The notes beneath the pieces are model-generated. The model ran no database searches, was not told the DNA's origin, and worked only from the letters and a program-made list of their open reading frames with translations. Below, piece after piece: positions 1 to 9,500 of a DNA stretch of 23,296 nt. The stretch is taken from the IMG/VR virus record IMGVR_UViG_3300017963_001477, positions 1 through 23,296 of that record, one strand, 5' to 3'. Source of the stretch: a virus. The number at the start of each line of letters is the position of its first letter. Within the stretch, counting starts at the first letter, position 1. The translations under genes were made by a program, and so were the position numbers.

Positions 1-431
1 CCACTAGAGCAGGTTACGGCTGTGTCTATACAGGTCCCGCCTACGATGCTTATAACGCTATCGCAGTCTACCGCGGTACAGGAGCCAGTATCTCCGTCTA
101 CCTGGCTGTAGGCTATGGTACAGCCAGTCTCTACGCTAAGGTCTACGGTATGCGGGTCCTCTAGGGTACCCTTAGTAATGTCTACGCTTGCGTCCTCTGA
201 GGTAAAGCGCATGCGTCCCTTATGGCTAAAGTCTACCGCGTCCTCCGCCTGCTCTCCGTCTGGCGGCTGGTTAAGGTAGACTCCCCGCATTACTCGTAGC
301 TCGTAGGCTAGCTCCCTGTGTAGCGCTCGTACCTGCGCCTCTAGCTCCCGTATGCGGTTTACAGGATGCAAAGGACCCAGCGTATCTACGGCTGCTGGTC
401 CGGTCCTCTCGTCTACGAGGCTATTACCCAT
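1..431 (-). CDS. Probable tail tip or fibre protein, N-terminal part (runs off the window)
   Basis: The frame is open from an ATG at 429-431 to the window edge, giving 143 residues with no stop, so the C-terminus is missing. Residues about 25-47 are rich in Glu, Arg, Leu and Ala (RIRELEAQVRALHREL) and should form a short coiled coil, a common trimerisation element near the start of phage fibres. The rest is beta-prone, Asp/Thr-rich and contains several cysteines (for example in VETGCTIAYS and DTGSCTAVDCD), which is unusual among its neighbours. It starts 12 bases after the stop of the preceding tail gene, with a weak purine-rich SD (GGGGA). Its place after the distal tail and hub genes is where tail tip, fibre or receptor-binding genes sit. 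I do not recognise the family; the role is inferred from position and the coiled coil. Confidence 0.6.
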   Translation of the reverse strand, partial: MGNSLVDERTGPAAVDTLGPLHPVNRIRELEAQVRALHRELAYELRVMRGVYLNQPPDGEQAEDAVDFSHKGRMRFTSEDASVDITKGTLEDPHTVDLSVETGCTIAYSQVDGDTGSCTAVDCDSVISIVGGTCIDTAVTCSS

Positions 432-443
432 AGCGTCCCCGTC

Positions 444-1553
444 CTAGAGCGTTACTACCGTCTCCCAAAGGTCTACAGACCCTACACATTTTAGGCTATC
501 GCCTATGCTGTACTGTAGCGTCCGTATCTTGGCTACTCCCTCTGTGTATACTCCCGTATCGTCCTCGTACCAGCGGGTACTAACCAGGTCCCGCGTCTGT
601 AGCTCTGACCATAGGCTATCGTCCGTTATCGTAACCTGCGCTCTGTACTGCGGAGGGAGAGAGCGCCGTAGCGTAGCTATGGTCCTGGCGCGGTTAGCCG
701 CAGCCGTAGGGCTGGTAGCGTTTATGGTCCTGCCGCTCGTTACCTCCCGTACGTTTATGGTCCTGCCTGCTATCTCCGCAGCTAGAGCGGATCGTAGCCC
801 TAGGACCTTACCGCGTACGGCTCTGGCAGCGTAGCCGCGGACGAGGTTAGCCGTATCGTACCCGCGTCCTATCCCTGCTAGCTCTGAGACGGTACCCGCC
901 AGCGTAATAGAGCCAGTCCAGCGGCAGTTAACCTTATCGTTTAGCTCTATGTCCGTACGGTCCCTGCTGCCCAGAGCAGGCAGTACCCGTAGCCGTAGCT
1001 GGCAGGCTCCCGCTACGGCATTAAGGTATACTTCCTCGTCCCGCTCCTGCTCTAGCTTGTCTATCAGGGACCAGACCGTACCGCCTACTACGCGGTCCTC
1101 TAGCGCCTCTCCTACATGCTCCGTCTGTAGCGCCTCTATCCGCAGGTCTACGCTCGTCTGTAGCTGCTGTATCGCCTCTATCAGGACCGCAGCGCCGCTC
1201 TGCTCTACGGGTAGGCCAGCAGGCAGGCTGGCTACTAGCTCGTCTCCTAGCCATTGCTGCGGACCATTAGCTACTAGCTGCCTGCCGCCAGACTCGCTAC
1301 CCTGGTCTAGTCCCTCTACCTGTCCCAGCCAGGTAGGTAGCCCGTAGGCTCCCTCGTCCGCGTACTCTATGTACGCAGCCTCTCCGTTAGGGTATAGCCT
1401 CCGCAGGTCTACTATGTCAGACCCGCGGGCTAGCGGGACCTGTAGCCTGTGCGGTCTGCCATGCTGGTAGGATAGCTCTAGCGGTCCTCGTACGTATATC
1501 TCGTCTACGAGGGTCCCGCCATTATCGTAGAGTACTAGCCTGCTCCTAGCCAT
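444..1553 (-). CDS. Probable tail hub / tail-associated protein (Gp37-like)
   Basis: This 369-residue protein follows the distal tail gene, the usual place of the baseplate hub or tail-associated protein that caps the tube and holds the tip. The N-terminus (MARSRLVLYDNGG) and the alternating short hydrophobic strands fit an all-beta tail ring protein. Residues about 125-175 are helical (LIEAIQQLQTSVDLRIEALQ). The C-terminal part ends in a strand-turn pattern (TGVYTEGVAKIRTLQYSI) like that of siphovirus Gp37-like hub proteins. No peptidase or lysozyme motif is visible, so tail-associated lysis activity is not supported. The ATG at 1551-1553 is preceded by AAGGGC, and the gap to the upstream gene is 11 bases, so it is probably co-translated with it. 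Family assignment rests more on order than on motifs. Confidence 0.6.
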   Translation of the reverse strand: MARSRLVLYDNGGTLVDEIYVRGPLELSYQHGRPHRLQVPLARGSDIVDLRRLYPNGEAAYIEYADEGAYGLPTWLGQVEGLDQGSESGGRQLVANGPQQWLGDELVASLPAGLPVEQSGAAVLIEAIQQLQTSVDLRIEALQTEHVGEALEDRVVGGTVWSLIDKLEQERDEEVYLNAVAGACQLRLRVLPALGSRDRTDIELNDKVNCRWTGSITLAGTVSELAGIGRGYDTANLVRGYAARAVRGKVLGLRSALAAEIAGRTINVREVTSGRTINATSPTAAANRARTIATLRRSLPPQYRAQVTITDDSLWSELQTRDLVSTRWYEDDTGVYTEGVAKIRTLQYSIGDSLKCVGSVDLWETVVTL

Positions 1554-1564
1554 AGTCTCTGCCC

Positions 1565-3619
1565 TTAGTTATACGTATGCCTATGGCTGCTGCTTACGTC
1601 TATGCTGCCTACGCCAGTCTCCGCCCAAGTAAGGTCCGTAGTCCCTGGCGGTATGCTAGGGTACGTACCGCCTCGTAGGTGAGACATACCCAGACCGTCC
1701 GCCTCCCTTACGATCCTCCCGTTAAGTACGTCTACGGTAAGGTCTGTATTTAGCGGAGTCCAGATACCGCGTAGCTCTAGCTGCTCCTGCTGGTCTAGCG
1801 CATTAGTCAGAGTAGCGGGAGCGTCTGGCCTACCATACTGGTATATGGTTATCTCGTTACCAGCGGTTACTACGAGCCAGTCTGCTAGCGTGTCCGTATC
1901 GTAGGTTAGCGTTACGCTGGCTACCTTTATGCCGTCCCCGTCGTCTGGCTCCTGCGGATTAGTACCGCCTCTGTCCGCTCTCTGCCAGGGTACGTATAGG
2001 AACTGTGCGCCGTAGCCAGCGTAGGCCAGCGTTATAGTATCCGTCCCGCTGGCTCCGCTGCCTGTGTTATCCTCGTAGCTACCCTCTATGGTTACGTTAC
2101 CGTCCCTGTCTACGCTCCGTACGTGTAGCTGTCCCTCTCTCCTGTGGCTCCCAGAGTACGGGTAGGTAGTAGGAGCCTGTAGCGTTATCTCGTAGCCAAA
2201 GGCTACAGAGGCTATGCCTACTGGCGTGCGTAGCTCCCAGCCGCTCTGTAGAGGATGCCCGGTAAAGGCTCCGTTAGCTCTGTACTCTATTACCATAGCG
2301 TCCGCTGGGTCTGTATCGCTTAGCCAGTCCTCCGTACGCGGTACCGTCCCGCTAAACTGTAGCCCGTCGTCTCCGCGGTCTAGCCAGTCAAACGTACGCC
2401 AGGACGCAGACCGCGGTAGCCTGCGCTGTGTGTCGTCTGCGTCTCCCGTCTCCTGGTAGTCCGCCCAGACGTGGCTACTGTTAGACGAGGACGGTATATC
2501 TAGCATAGGCTCTCTGCTGTCCTCTATGTAGTCTGGCGCTGGGAGGCTGGTACCTCCGCCTAGTATCTCGTAGGTAGTAGATACCCAGTAGAGCAGCGTA
2601 CCCGCAGCATGCGTAGCAGGAGCGGTAGTACCTCTCTTACTGCGGGCTATGGTTAGCGTCCTCGTAGCCTTGTCCGCAGCCGTTACTAGTACCGCCTCCT
2701 GCGTACTGCCGTCTAGGACCGCGTAGAACGGGAGCGCAGGTAGGTTGTCTAGGCTTTCCTCTACCTCTAGGCTCGTAGCTCCGCTGGCTATGGTCCCGCT
2801 CCCTCTGTGCGTCCAGTACCTAGCAGGCTGTAGGTTAGCGTTTATCCATACCTCTAGGCTCGTAGTGTTGGGACCGTCTAGCCAGCGGCTAACTCTCCGC
2901 CCGTTCTCGTATACCTCTATATCGTCCCCGTCTGCCTGGCTCCCGCTGCCAGAGATTAGCGTACTATGGTTTATGCCTCCGTCCGTAATGTCCGTAGGCC
3001 AGCCTACCATAGCCCAAGGGTTGCGCCAGACAGGAGTAATGTAGAGCGCCCAGCGCTGTCCGTCTGCGGCTGCTTTCTGCGCCGTAGCCGTTAGCGTATA
3101 CTCCGCAGACTCGCTCTGTACGTTACCGTTATTGGTTACGCTTAGGGTACTGTCTCCGCTATCGAACGTATCAGAGTCCGCGGTACGCAGAGCGGTAGAC
3201 TCCCATACGCTATCTAGTACCGTTATTAGCCCTAGGAAGTGTCCCCTACGGTTAAAGCTCTGCTTATCGCTAGGCGCTATCTTGTCTAGGGTACAGCGTG
3301 CCCGTATCTCTGTCCCGTCCTCGTCTACGATTAGGTATAGCTGCTCCTGGTAATGGCTGTAGTCTCCCTCTAGGTCCTGTAGCCTGCTCTCGTGGCTAGC
3401 GTCTACGGGTACCCAGTACTCTACTACTACCTTGCGCTCCGCCAGGCTGCGTCCTCCGTACGCGGGTCCTCGTCCTCCGCTTTGCTGTATCGTAGGCGTA
3501 GAGCGCATAGCCGTATTACCGCGTATGCTACCTCCGCGGATTATGGCGGACCAGGGAGAGGTAAAGTCATGTACCGTATTACCGTCTAGGTCCTCTACTC
3601 TGTCTAGCGTTATCGCCAT
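1565..3619 (-). CDS. Distal tail protein with long C-terminal beta extension
   Basis: The 684-residue product follows the tape measure gene directly (11-base gap), the position of the distal tail (Dit) protein that forms the hexameric ring at the tail end. The first ~140 residues resemble the siphovirus tail-component domain: short strands, an RSLAERKVVVEYWV strand, then DLEGDYSHYQEQLYLI and DGTEIRARCTLDKI. Residues about 272-345 form a small beta unit ending in SKRGTTAPATHAAGTLLYW, a pattern (RG..GTtaa.Haag) I recognise from many phage tail proteins. The remainder is Gly/Thr/Asp-rich beta sequence without a nameable domain. At 684 residues it is much longer than a minimal Dit (~250-300), so it is an evolved form, perhaps with carbohydrate-binding parts. 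The ATG is chosen for its AGGAG SD nine bases upstream. Confidence 0.7.
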   Translation of the reverse strand: MAITLDRVEDLDGNTVHDFTSPWSAIIRGGSIRGNTAMRSTPTIQQSGGRGPAYGGRSLAERKVVVEYWVPVDASHESRLQDLEGDYSHYQEQLYLIVDEDGTEIRARCTLDKIAPSDKQSFNRRGHFLGLITVLDSVWESTALRTADSDTFDSGDSTLSVTNNGNVQSESAEYTLTATAQKAAADGQRWALYITPVWRNPWAMVGWPTDITDGGINHSTLISGSGSQADGDDIEVYENGRRVSRWLDGPNTTSLEVWINANLQPARYWTHRGSGTIASGATSLEVEESLDNLPALPFYAVLDGSTQEAVLVTAADKATRTLTIARSKRGTTAPATHAAGTLLYWVSTTYEILGGGTSLPAPDYIEDSREPMLDIPSSSNSSHVWADYQETGDADDTQRRLPRSASWRTFDWLDRGDDGLQFSGTVPRTEDWLSDTDPADAMVIEYRANGAFTGHPLQSGWELRTPVGIASVAFGYEITLQAPTTYPYSGSHRREGQLHVRSVDRDGNVTIEGSYEDNTGSGASGTDTITLAYAGYGAQFLYVPWQRADRGGTNPQEPDDGDGIKVASVTLTYDTDTLADWLVVTAGNEITIYQYGRPDAPATLTNALDQQEQLELRGIWTPLNTDLTVDVLNGRIVREADGLGMSHLRGGTYPSIPPGTTDLTWAETGVGSIDVSSSHRHTYN

Positions 3620-3630
3620 AGCCTACGCTC

Positions 3631-6600
3631 CTACGATCCGAAAGCGTCTAGCGTCTCTCGTAGCAGGTCCTCTAGCTCGTCTAGGTCCCCTACGATAATG
3701 GGCGCATAGAAGTTATTAGCTACCTCATTAGTAACGGGAGCTACTACGCCAGCCGTAGCCGCTAGGCTGCTGTCTAGGCTGGCTCCTGGCGGGAGTATCT
3801 TACCCTCTGTCCCTAGAGCCTCTGACATACCCGCGGCTATCTCGCCTGCCAGTCCTCCGCCAGCGCCTCCCTCTACCTCTACTGGTAGAGGACCAGGAAC
3901 GGGACCAGGCAGACCAGGACCGGGCAGACCAGGGACGCCAGGCGGTAGTATCGGGTCTACTCCTGGCTGTACCTGCTCTGCTCGTCTGCGCCGTTCTTCC
4001 TCTGCTGCCCGTTCCTCCGCTAGCTGGCGTAGTATGTCCTCCGCCTCGCGCCGTATGCGCTCCGCGGTACGCATAGCCTCGTCTATCTCCTGCCGTATCT
4101 CGTCCTCTGTCTTACCCTCTATAAGCGCCTTTTGTATGGCTGCCTCTTGTGCTATCTGCGCTAGGCGGTCCTCGTGTCTCCGTTCCTCCGCCTCCCGCAG
4201 AGCGTCTATGCGCTCCTGCTCCGTATCGTAGGCGTCCTCCCTGGCTTGTTTCTCTGCGGCTATGCCAGCCATACGCTCCGTATGGTCCTCTCCCGCTATG
4301 CGCTTAGCCTCTGCCAGGTCCCGTAGCTCGTCCTGCCTTGCTTCCTTGTCCTCCGCGTGACGTAGCTTAGCTCTCTCGTACGCTTCCTTTTCTGCGTCTA
4401 GTAGAGCCTGCTTACTCTCTAGCTCGTCCTGTACGTCCTCTCCCAGAGCCTCTAGCAGCGCTCGCATCTCGTTACCAGATACCCGCTTACCAGATAGGAC
4501 CTTATCTGCTATGTCCTGTAGGTCCTGGTCTAGGTCCCCTAGGCGTCCCTCGCTCTGCGCTCTCTGTAGTACCTCTAGCTGCTCGTCCGTTGTCTTAGTC
4601 TTTAGCCTGGCGTCCCGCGTACCCTCCCGCGGTAGGTCCGCCATAGCGTCCTTAATGTCCTTACCGTAGTCCTTTAGGCTGTCTAGGTCTAGGTCTAGCT
4701 CTAGCTGCTTTAGGTCCCGTCCCATTTTACGCAGGACCTTATCTGCCTCGTACTGCTCGTCCTGTATGGCTCTGCGCTCTGTCTCTATCTGGTCTATGCG
4801 GTCCTCGTGAGCAGCCTTAGCCGCCTCCGCTCTGGCGTCTATGGCTGCTATATCGTCCTCGTATGCCTGCCGCCTGCGGTCTGCTTCCTCGTCTATCAGG
4901 CGCATAACCTCATCATGGCGGCTGCGTTCCTCGTCCTCTAGCCTATCGTAGTGCGCCTCTGCTTCCTCTAGCAGGCGCTTACGTAGCTCTGCTAGCGCTT
5001 CCTCGTAGTACTCCCAGTTATCGTACAGGTCCTCTAGCTGGTCCGCGTACTGGTCTAGGTGCGCCTTTGCCTGCTCGTGTCTCTGCTTCTCTATCTCTAT
5101 CGCCTGCTCTATGTCCTCTAGCTCGCTACCCTGCTTGGCGTGTTTCTCTGCCAGTAGCTTTAGCTCCGCTATGCGCTGCTTGTAGCGTCTATCTTCCTGC
5201 GCTGCCAGGTCCTTTACGCTGTCCTTTACTAGGTCGTATGCCTGCTCTAGGTCCCCTACGTCTAGAGCGTCCTGTATCTGTTGCATGCGCTGAGGGTCTA
5301 TACCCTCTAGGTCCTTTAGGTGAGCTACCGCCGCGGCTATATGGTCGCCTATCCAGCCCCAGCGTCCCCGCGGGTCTGGGTCTATCTCTGCTCCCTGTAG
5401 CCCAGCCAGTACAGCTATTAGACCCTCTAGCTGCTCCTGTAGGAGTAGCTTACTCTGGTCTGCTCCGCTCTGTAGCGCTGCCTCGCTATCGTCCGTAAAC
5501 TTAGCCCTTATCTCTATGGGCTGGTTAGCTGTCTCGTTTACTGCGTCCTCGTATGCATCCAGCCATGCCAGACGGTTACCGCTGCTACCCTCTGCCAGTA
5601 ACGGACTCTGCGGACTGTACGAGGTAGTTACTACTACAGGATTAGAGCCAGCGTAGGCTACGGTATCCTCTATCCAGTGTAGGAGATTAAGACTAGGGGA
5701 CTCGTCCGTAGCCTCGTCCTCCGCCATATGCATAGTAGATATTACTACTTGCATACGAGCAGGGAACGCTAGCAGGTACTCTAGTAGCTGTACCGCGTCC
5801 TCCGTTGCCTGCTCTATGCCCAGCAGCGTTAGCGGTATCTCTATCTCTGTAGGTAGCTCGTCTATTACCTCTGCCAGGTCCCCTATGCTGTCCGCGGTAT
5901 CCTCTGCCTGCTCCTGCGTATCCTCTAGAGCGTCTACCGTAGTACTGCCGCTGTCCTCCGCTGCCTCTCCGCCAGCCTCTAGGCTGTCCTCTAGCTCTAC
6001 GCCAGCGTCCGCTACGGAGTCTGTGTAGGAGTCTACCGCTGCGGAGCCTGTCATAAAGGCTACCTCTGCGTTAGACATATCCGTAGTAATGCCAGACAGC
6101 CCGCGGTTAACCGCGGAGGCTGCGTTATCGTAGCCCGTCTCTATCCGCTTACCGCTACCCTCTACCGTATCCGCCAGACCCTCTACGCCAGACTCCGCGT
6201 CTCCCGTAGCGGCTACCGTATCGTCCGCCATAGTCTCCGCATGCGCTCCCATACGCTTATACTCTCCGCGTACGGTAGAGCCAGTAGATAGTACGGTATC
6301 CTCTAGGCTGTAGTGTCCGGTCCTCTCGTTCTCTATGGCAGCTACGGTCTGCTCCGCCTGCTCGTCCGCAGCAGCTACTACGCGGTCTGCGTCTGTCTCT
6401 ATACTGCTGGCAGTATCCGCGGAGGTATCCGCCAGGTCCTCTAGTCCCGCTCCCTGCTCCTGGTAGCTGCTTAGCGCTGCGTCCGTAGAGGCAGCTACGC
6501 CAGCAGCCGCGGTATCTCCCGCAGCTACGATCCGCGTAGCGCCGTCCTCTGCCGCCTCTCCTGTAGCCTCGTACTCCGCCTGCCAGCTATCTAGCGTAGC

Positions 6601-9438
6601 CTCTGCTCTCTGGTACTGGTCCTCTAGAGCGTCTGGTACGTCCTGTACCTTTTGGGCTAGGCTGTCTATAGCTTCCTCGTTACCCGCGGCTGCCTCTCGT
6701 ACCGTACCCAGCAGGTCTACGTATACGTCCTGTACTGGGCTAAATACCTCTACGTCAGGGAACGCAGAGCGGAGGTTACTGTAGATAGCCTTAGCCGTTT
6801 CCTCTGACGTTTGGCCTAGTAGTACCTGCCCGTTTATGTAGTCTACTATGGTCTGGGCTATGGCGTCCTTAGTTATCTGTACCTGCTCCGCGTAGGCTGC
6901 TCGTACCTTAGCGGTATGCTCTCCCGTACCATTCTCCGCCAGGCTATTTACCGCAGCCCAGCGCTCCTGCTCTTTAGCTATAGCCTGCTCTGCGCCTATC
7001 CTGCTGGCGTCCGTCTTGGCTTTCCCTAGGCGTTCCTCTAGCTGTAGTAGCTTAGCGTTATGCTCTGCTGCGCCTGCGGCTACCTCGTCTCTGGCTGCCT
7101 GCTGCGCTGCCGCGTCCTGCGCCGCAGCCTCCGCCAGATTCTTAGATAGATCCTTACGAGCGTCCCAGAGTCCCTGTACTCCCTCTTGTAGACCGCCTGC
7201 TAGCTGCTCGTCTAGCTTAGCCATAGCCTCCGCCATAGCCTCGCTATCGTCTACCCATTGACTACCTGCCTTACTCAGGTCCGCAAAGCCAGCAGAGTAC
7301 CTGTAGAGCGCTCCCGTAGACTCTGCCGCGGCTGCGGCTGCCTCCCGCTCCGTCTCTATCTGTCCCGTACGTACCTCTGTGTAGCGGGCTATAGCGTTGG
7401 CTGCTGCTTCCTCGCTTACCTTACCCTGCGCTACTAGCTCCGCCATGTTAGCTAGCGTGCGGTTATACTGCTCGTCCGTTACGAGCGCCTGCCCTATCTC
7501 CCCGCTACGCAGAGCTATAGCCTGCTGGCTCTCTGCGAAAGCCTGCGCCTGCTTGCGCTGCTCTGTGGTTAGTACCCGTCCCTTGCCTAGGACCTGGCTA
7601 ACCGCGTCCGCCTCTGCTAGTAGCGCCTGCTTATACTGCTCTACGGTAATGGTCCCAGCTACTAGCTGCTGGTCTAGCTCTAGCTTAGCCTGCTTGTAGT
7701 CCTTAGCCTTGAGTACCGCGGAGTCTACGCCTACTCCGTACTGTAGCCAGGCGTCCGCAGCCTCTCGTATGTCCGCGGTACTCTCCCGCCAGCCAGCGTC
7801 CCGTACCGCGTCCCGCATGCTGCCTAGGATACCGCCTAGTCCCGTAGCCTGCTCGTCTGCCGTCTCTATGGCAGCAGCGTAGGCGTCTAGGTCTGCGCTC
7901 GTCCCAGCTAGCGCCTGCTGCTGGTCCTTTACCTCTGCGTTAAGTCCCTGTACTGCGGTTATCAGGACCGCAGCCGCAGCCGCTATGCCTAGGATAACCG
8001 CGGTAACGGGATTAGTAAGCATGCTGGCGCTTAGCGCTTTCTGCGCCGTCTCTAGTAGACCCAGACCGCTAGCCGCAGCCTGCGCCGTAGATAGCATAGA
8101 CTGTAGACCCATTACTACGGGACCGATGATAGCGACCAGTCCGCCAAACGTGACTATAAACCTGCGGGTACCCTCGTCTAGGTTAGTCCATGCCTCTAGT
8201 CCGCGGTTTATCAGGTCTGTGAGTTGTTGCATAAACGGTACTAGTACGCTACCTAGCGTCCGTCCTATCTCTATAAACGCAGACTGTACGCTAGACTTAA
8301 GCATATCGCTCTGATGCTCGAAAGTAGCAGCCATTACCTCGTATGCTGCTGCGCTAGCGCCTGCGCTATTCTCCATAGCCTCTAGGTCTGCCTGCGCCGC
8401 AGCTAGGTTGTCTCCTGATAGCGTAAGGGCTGCCTGCGCTCCCTCTACCCTGCCAAATACCTTAGCCAGAGATTGTCCGCTCTCGTCTGCCTTATCTCGT
8501 ATGAGCGCTAGCGCTTCCTGCATAGACATAGCAGCTAGTACGCTCTGTCCCGTAGCTTCCGTTACGTTATCGTTTTCGTCTGCTATCTGCTGTAGGATTG
8601 CGGCTAGCTCTGGTCCTGGCTTTGACATAGCGACCATAGCAGCCTTTAGCTGCGTCATAGCCACAGAGGTAGGTACGCCAGACTTAGTTAGCGTAGCGGC
8701 TCCTGCTGCTACTTCCTCTAGGCTAACTCCCATACTGGCGGCTATAGGACCCGCCATAAACATATTAGCGGATAGCTCGTTAAAGGTAGTCTTACCCTTG
8801 GCTACCGACGTAAACATAATATCGGATACGCGGGTAGCCTCGTTAGCATGCATGCCCCAAGCGTTAAGCCCAGTAGTAATACCGTCTACCGCTACGGTAA
8901 GGTCTACCGCTCCGCCTACGCTCGCCTGGCTCGCTACCTCTAGGAGTCCCAGCGCTCCTGCTGCGTCAGAGGCTCCCTTAACGCTGGCAGATACGCTCTG
9001 GTAGAAAGCGTTAGCAGCGTCCGTAGCGTCTATGCCCATAGCCCTAGATAGAGCTAGGGTCTGCTGCTGGGCATTATCAAAGTCTGCCGCTATGTCTGTA
9101 GACAGGGTAGCTACCTGTCCCATAGCAGACTCGAACCGCCCAAACTCAGACAGCGCCCTACCTACAGTAGCCTTGGCTACCCGCTGTACCTCCGTAAAGG
9201 CTTGTCCTAGCTTACGTGCGGAGTCCGCGGTACTTTCTAGGCTCCGCTGTCCCTGCTTAGCCTTGTCCCCTACGTCCTTTAGACCCTTACCCGTACGGTC
9301 TGACTGGCCGTTAACGGCTCGCAGGGTATCTGCTAGCTCTGCGCTTTCCTTGGCTACAGCCTCTAGCCCTTGTACGGCTGCGTCTAGACCCTTTAGGTCT
9401 GCGCCGTACTCTACTGTCCCTTTAACGTCTATGCCCAT
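3631..9438 (-). CDS. Tail tape measure protein (TP901 family)
   Basis: At 1935 residues this is by far the largest gene. It sets tail length inside the tail tube and is released during DNA entry. Residues about 95-345 carry the TP901-type core (SEFGRFESAMGQVATLS, then AMGIDATDAANAFYQSVS and GVSLEEVAAGAATL). Two hydrophobic segments at about 427-447 and 475-497 (FIVTFGGLVAIIGPVVMGLQ; NPVTAVILGIAAAAAVLITA) are the usual membrane-insertion helices. Residues about 950-1250 are low-complexity Ala/Asp/Thr/Glu repeats. About 1390-1820 is a highly charged coiled coil, followed by a Pro/Gly stretch at 1825-1855 and a short C-terminal tail. Using the known relation of about 0.15 nm per residue, the tail would be near 290 nm (inference). 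The only ribosome-binding candidate is a rather distant GAGAGGA. Confidence 0.95.
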   Translation of the reverse strand: MGIDVKGTVEYGADLKGLDAAVQGLEAVAKESAELADTLRAVNGQSDRTGKGLKDVGDKAKQGQRSLESTADSARKLGQAFTEVQRVAKATVGRALSEFGRFESAMGQVATLSTDIAADFDNAQQQTLALSRAMGIDATDAANAFYQSVSASVKGASDAAGALGLLEVASQASVGGAVDLTVAVDGITTGLNAWGMHANEATRVSDIMFTSVAKGKTTFNELSANMFMAGPIAASMGVSLEEVAAGAATLTKSGVPTSVAMTQLKAAMVAMSKPGPELAAILQQIADENDNVTEATGQSVLAAMSMQEALALIRDKADESGQSLAKVFGRVEGAQAALTLSGDNLAAAQADLEAMENSAGASAAAYEVMAATFEHQSDMLKSSVQSAFIEIGRTLGSVLVPFMQQLTDLINRGLEAWTNLDEGTRRFIVTFGGLVAIIGPVVMGLQSMLSTAQAAASGLGLLETAQKALSASMLTNPVTAVILGIAAAAAVLITAVQGLNAEVKDQQQALAGTSADLDAYAAAIETADEQATGLGGILGSMRDAVRDAGWRESTADIREAADAWLQYGVGVDSAVLKAKDYKQAKLELDQQLVAGTITVEQYKQALLAEADAVSQVLGKGRVLTTEQRKQAQAFAESQQAIALRSGEIGQALVTDEQYNRTLANMAELVAQGKVSEEAAANAIARYTEVRTGQIETEREAAAAAAESTGALYRYSAGFADLSKAGSQWVDDSEAMAEAMAKLDEQLAGGLQEGVQGLWDARKDLSKNLAEAAAQDAAAQQAARDEVAAGAAEHNAKLLQLEERLGKAKTDASRIGAEQAIAKEQERWAAVNSLAENGTGEHTAKVRAAYAEQVQITKDAIAQTIVDYINGQVLLGQTSEETAKAIYSNLRSAFPDVEVFSPVQDVYVDLLGTVREAAAGNEEAIDSLAQKVQDVPDALEDQYQRAEATLDSWQAEYEATGEAAEDGATRIVAAGDTAAAGVAASTDAALSSYQEQGAGLEDLADTSADTASSIETDADRVVAAADEQAEQTVAAIENERTGHYSLEDTVLSTGSTVRGEYKRMGAHAETMADDTVAATGDAESGVEGLADTVEGSGKRIETGYDNAASAVNRGLSGITTDMSNAEVAFMTGSAAVDSYTDSVADAGVELEDSLEAGGEAAEDSGSTTVDALEDTQEQAEDTADSIGDLAEVIDELPTEIEIPLTLLGIEQATEDAVQLLEYLLAFPARMQVVISTMHMAEDEATDESPSLNLLHWIEDTVAYAGSNPVVVTTSYSPQSPLLAEGSSGNRLAWLDAYEDAVNETANQPIEIRAKFTDDSEAALQSGADQSKLLLQEQLEGLIAVLAGLQGAEIDPDPRGRWGWIGDHIAAAVAHLKDLEGIDPQRMQQIQDALDVGDLEQAYDLVKDSVKDLAAQEDRRYKQRIAELKLLAEKHAKQGSELEDIEQAIEIEKQRHEQAKAHLDQYADQLEDLYDNWEYYEEALAELRKRLLEEAEAHYDRLEDEERSRHDEVMRLIDEEADRRRQAYEDDIAAIDARAEAAKAAHEDRIDQIETERRAIQDEQYEADKVLRKMGRDLKQLELDLDLDSLKDYGKDIKDAMADLPREGTRDARLKTKTTDEQLEVLQRAQSEGRLGDLDQDLQDIADKVLSGKRVSGNEMRALLEALGEDVQDELESKQALLDAEKEAYERAKLRHAEDKEARQDELRDLAEAKRIAGEDHTERMAGIAAEKQAREDAYDTEQERIDALREAEERRHEDRLAQIAQEAAIQKALIEGKTEDEIRQEIDEAMRTAERIRREAEDILRQLAEERAAEEERRRRAEQVQPGVDPILPPGVPGLPGPGLPGPVPGPLPVEVEGGAGGGLAGEIAAGMSEALGTEGKILPPGASLDSSLAATAGVVAPVTNEVANNFYAPIIVGDLDELEDLLRETLDAFGS
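3874..3966 (-). other. Proline/glycine-rich linker in the tape measure protein
   Basis: Residues about 1825-1855 of the tape measure protein are almost entirely Pro, Gly, Leu and Val in a collagen-like pattern (PGLPGPGLPGPVPGPLP). The stretch separates the long charged coiled coil from the last 80 residues, which include a hydrophobic, partly helical end. It is probably an extended hinge that positions the C-terminus at the tail tip. This is a sequence observation; the role is inferred. Confidence 0.8.
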
Positions 9439-9500
9439 ACGCTGTACCGTTTCCTCTCCCGCTGGTACGGTACGTACGCTAGGCGGTTAGACTGTAGAGG

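Noticed and set aside
1021-1254. Second minus-strand frame inside the hub-like gene
   Set aside because: It is out of frame with the 369-residue gene, has no domain and is fully contained in it.
5067-5498. Plus-strand frame of 143 residues
   Set aside because: It lies inside the tape measure coiled-coil coding region on the other strand, starts at TTG and has a low-complexity Leu/Pro/Ala composition that mirrors the opposite strand.
505-9490. Many plus-strand reading frames opposite the tail genes, up to 198 residues
   Set aside because: They lie antisense to confident genes, are rich in Ser, Arg, Cys and Ala in ways typical of reversed NTA/AGG-rich codons, and lack domains and good SDs.
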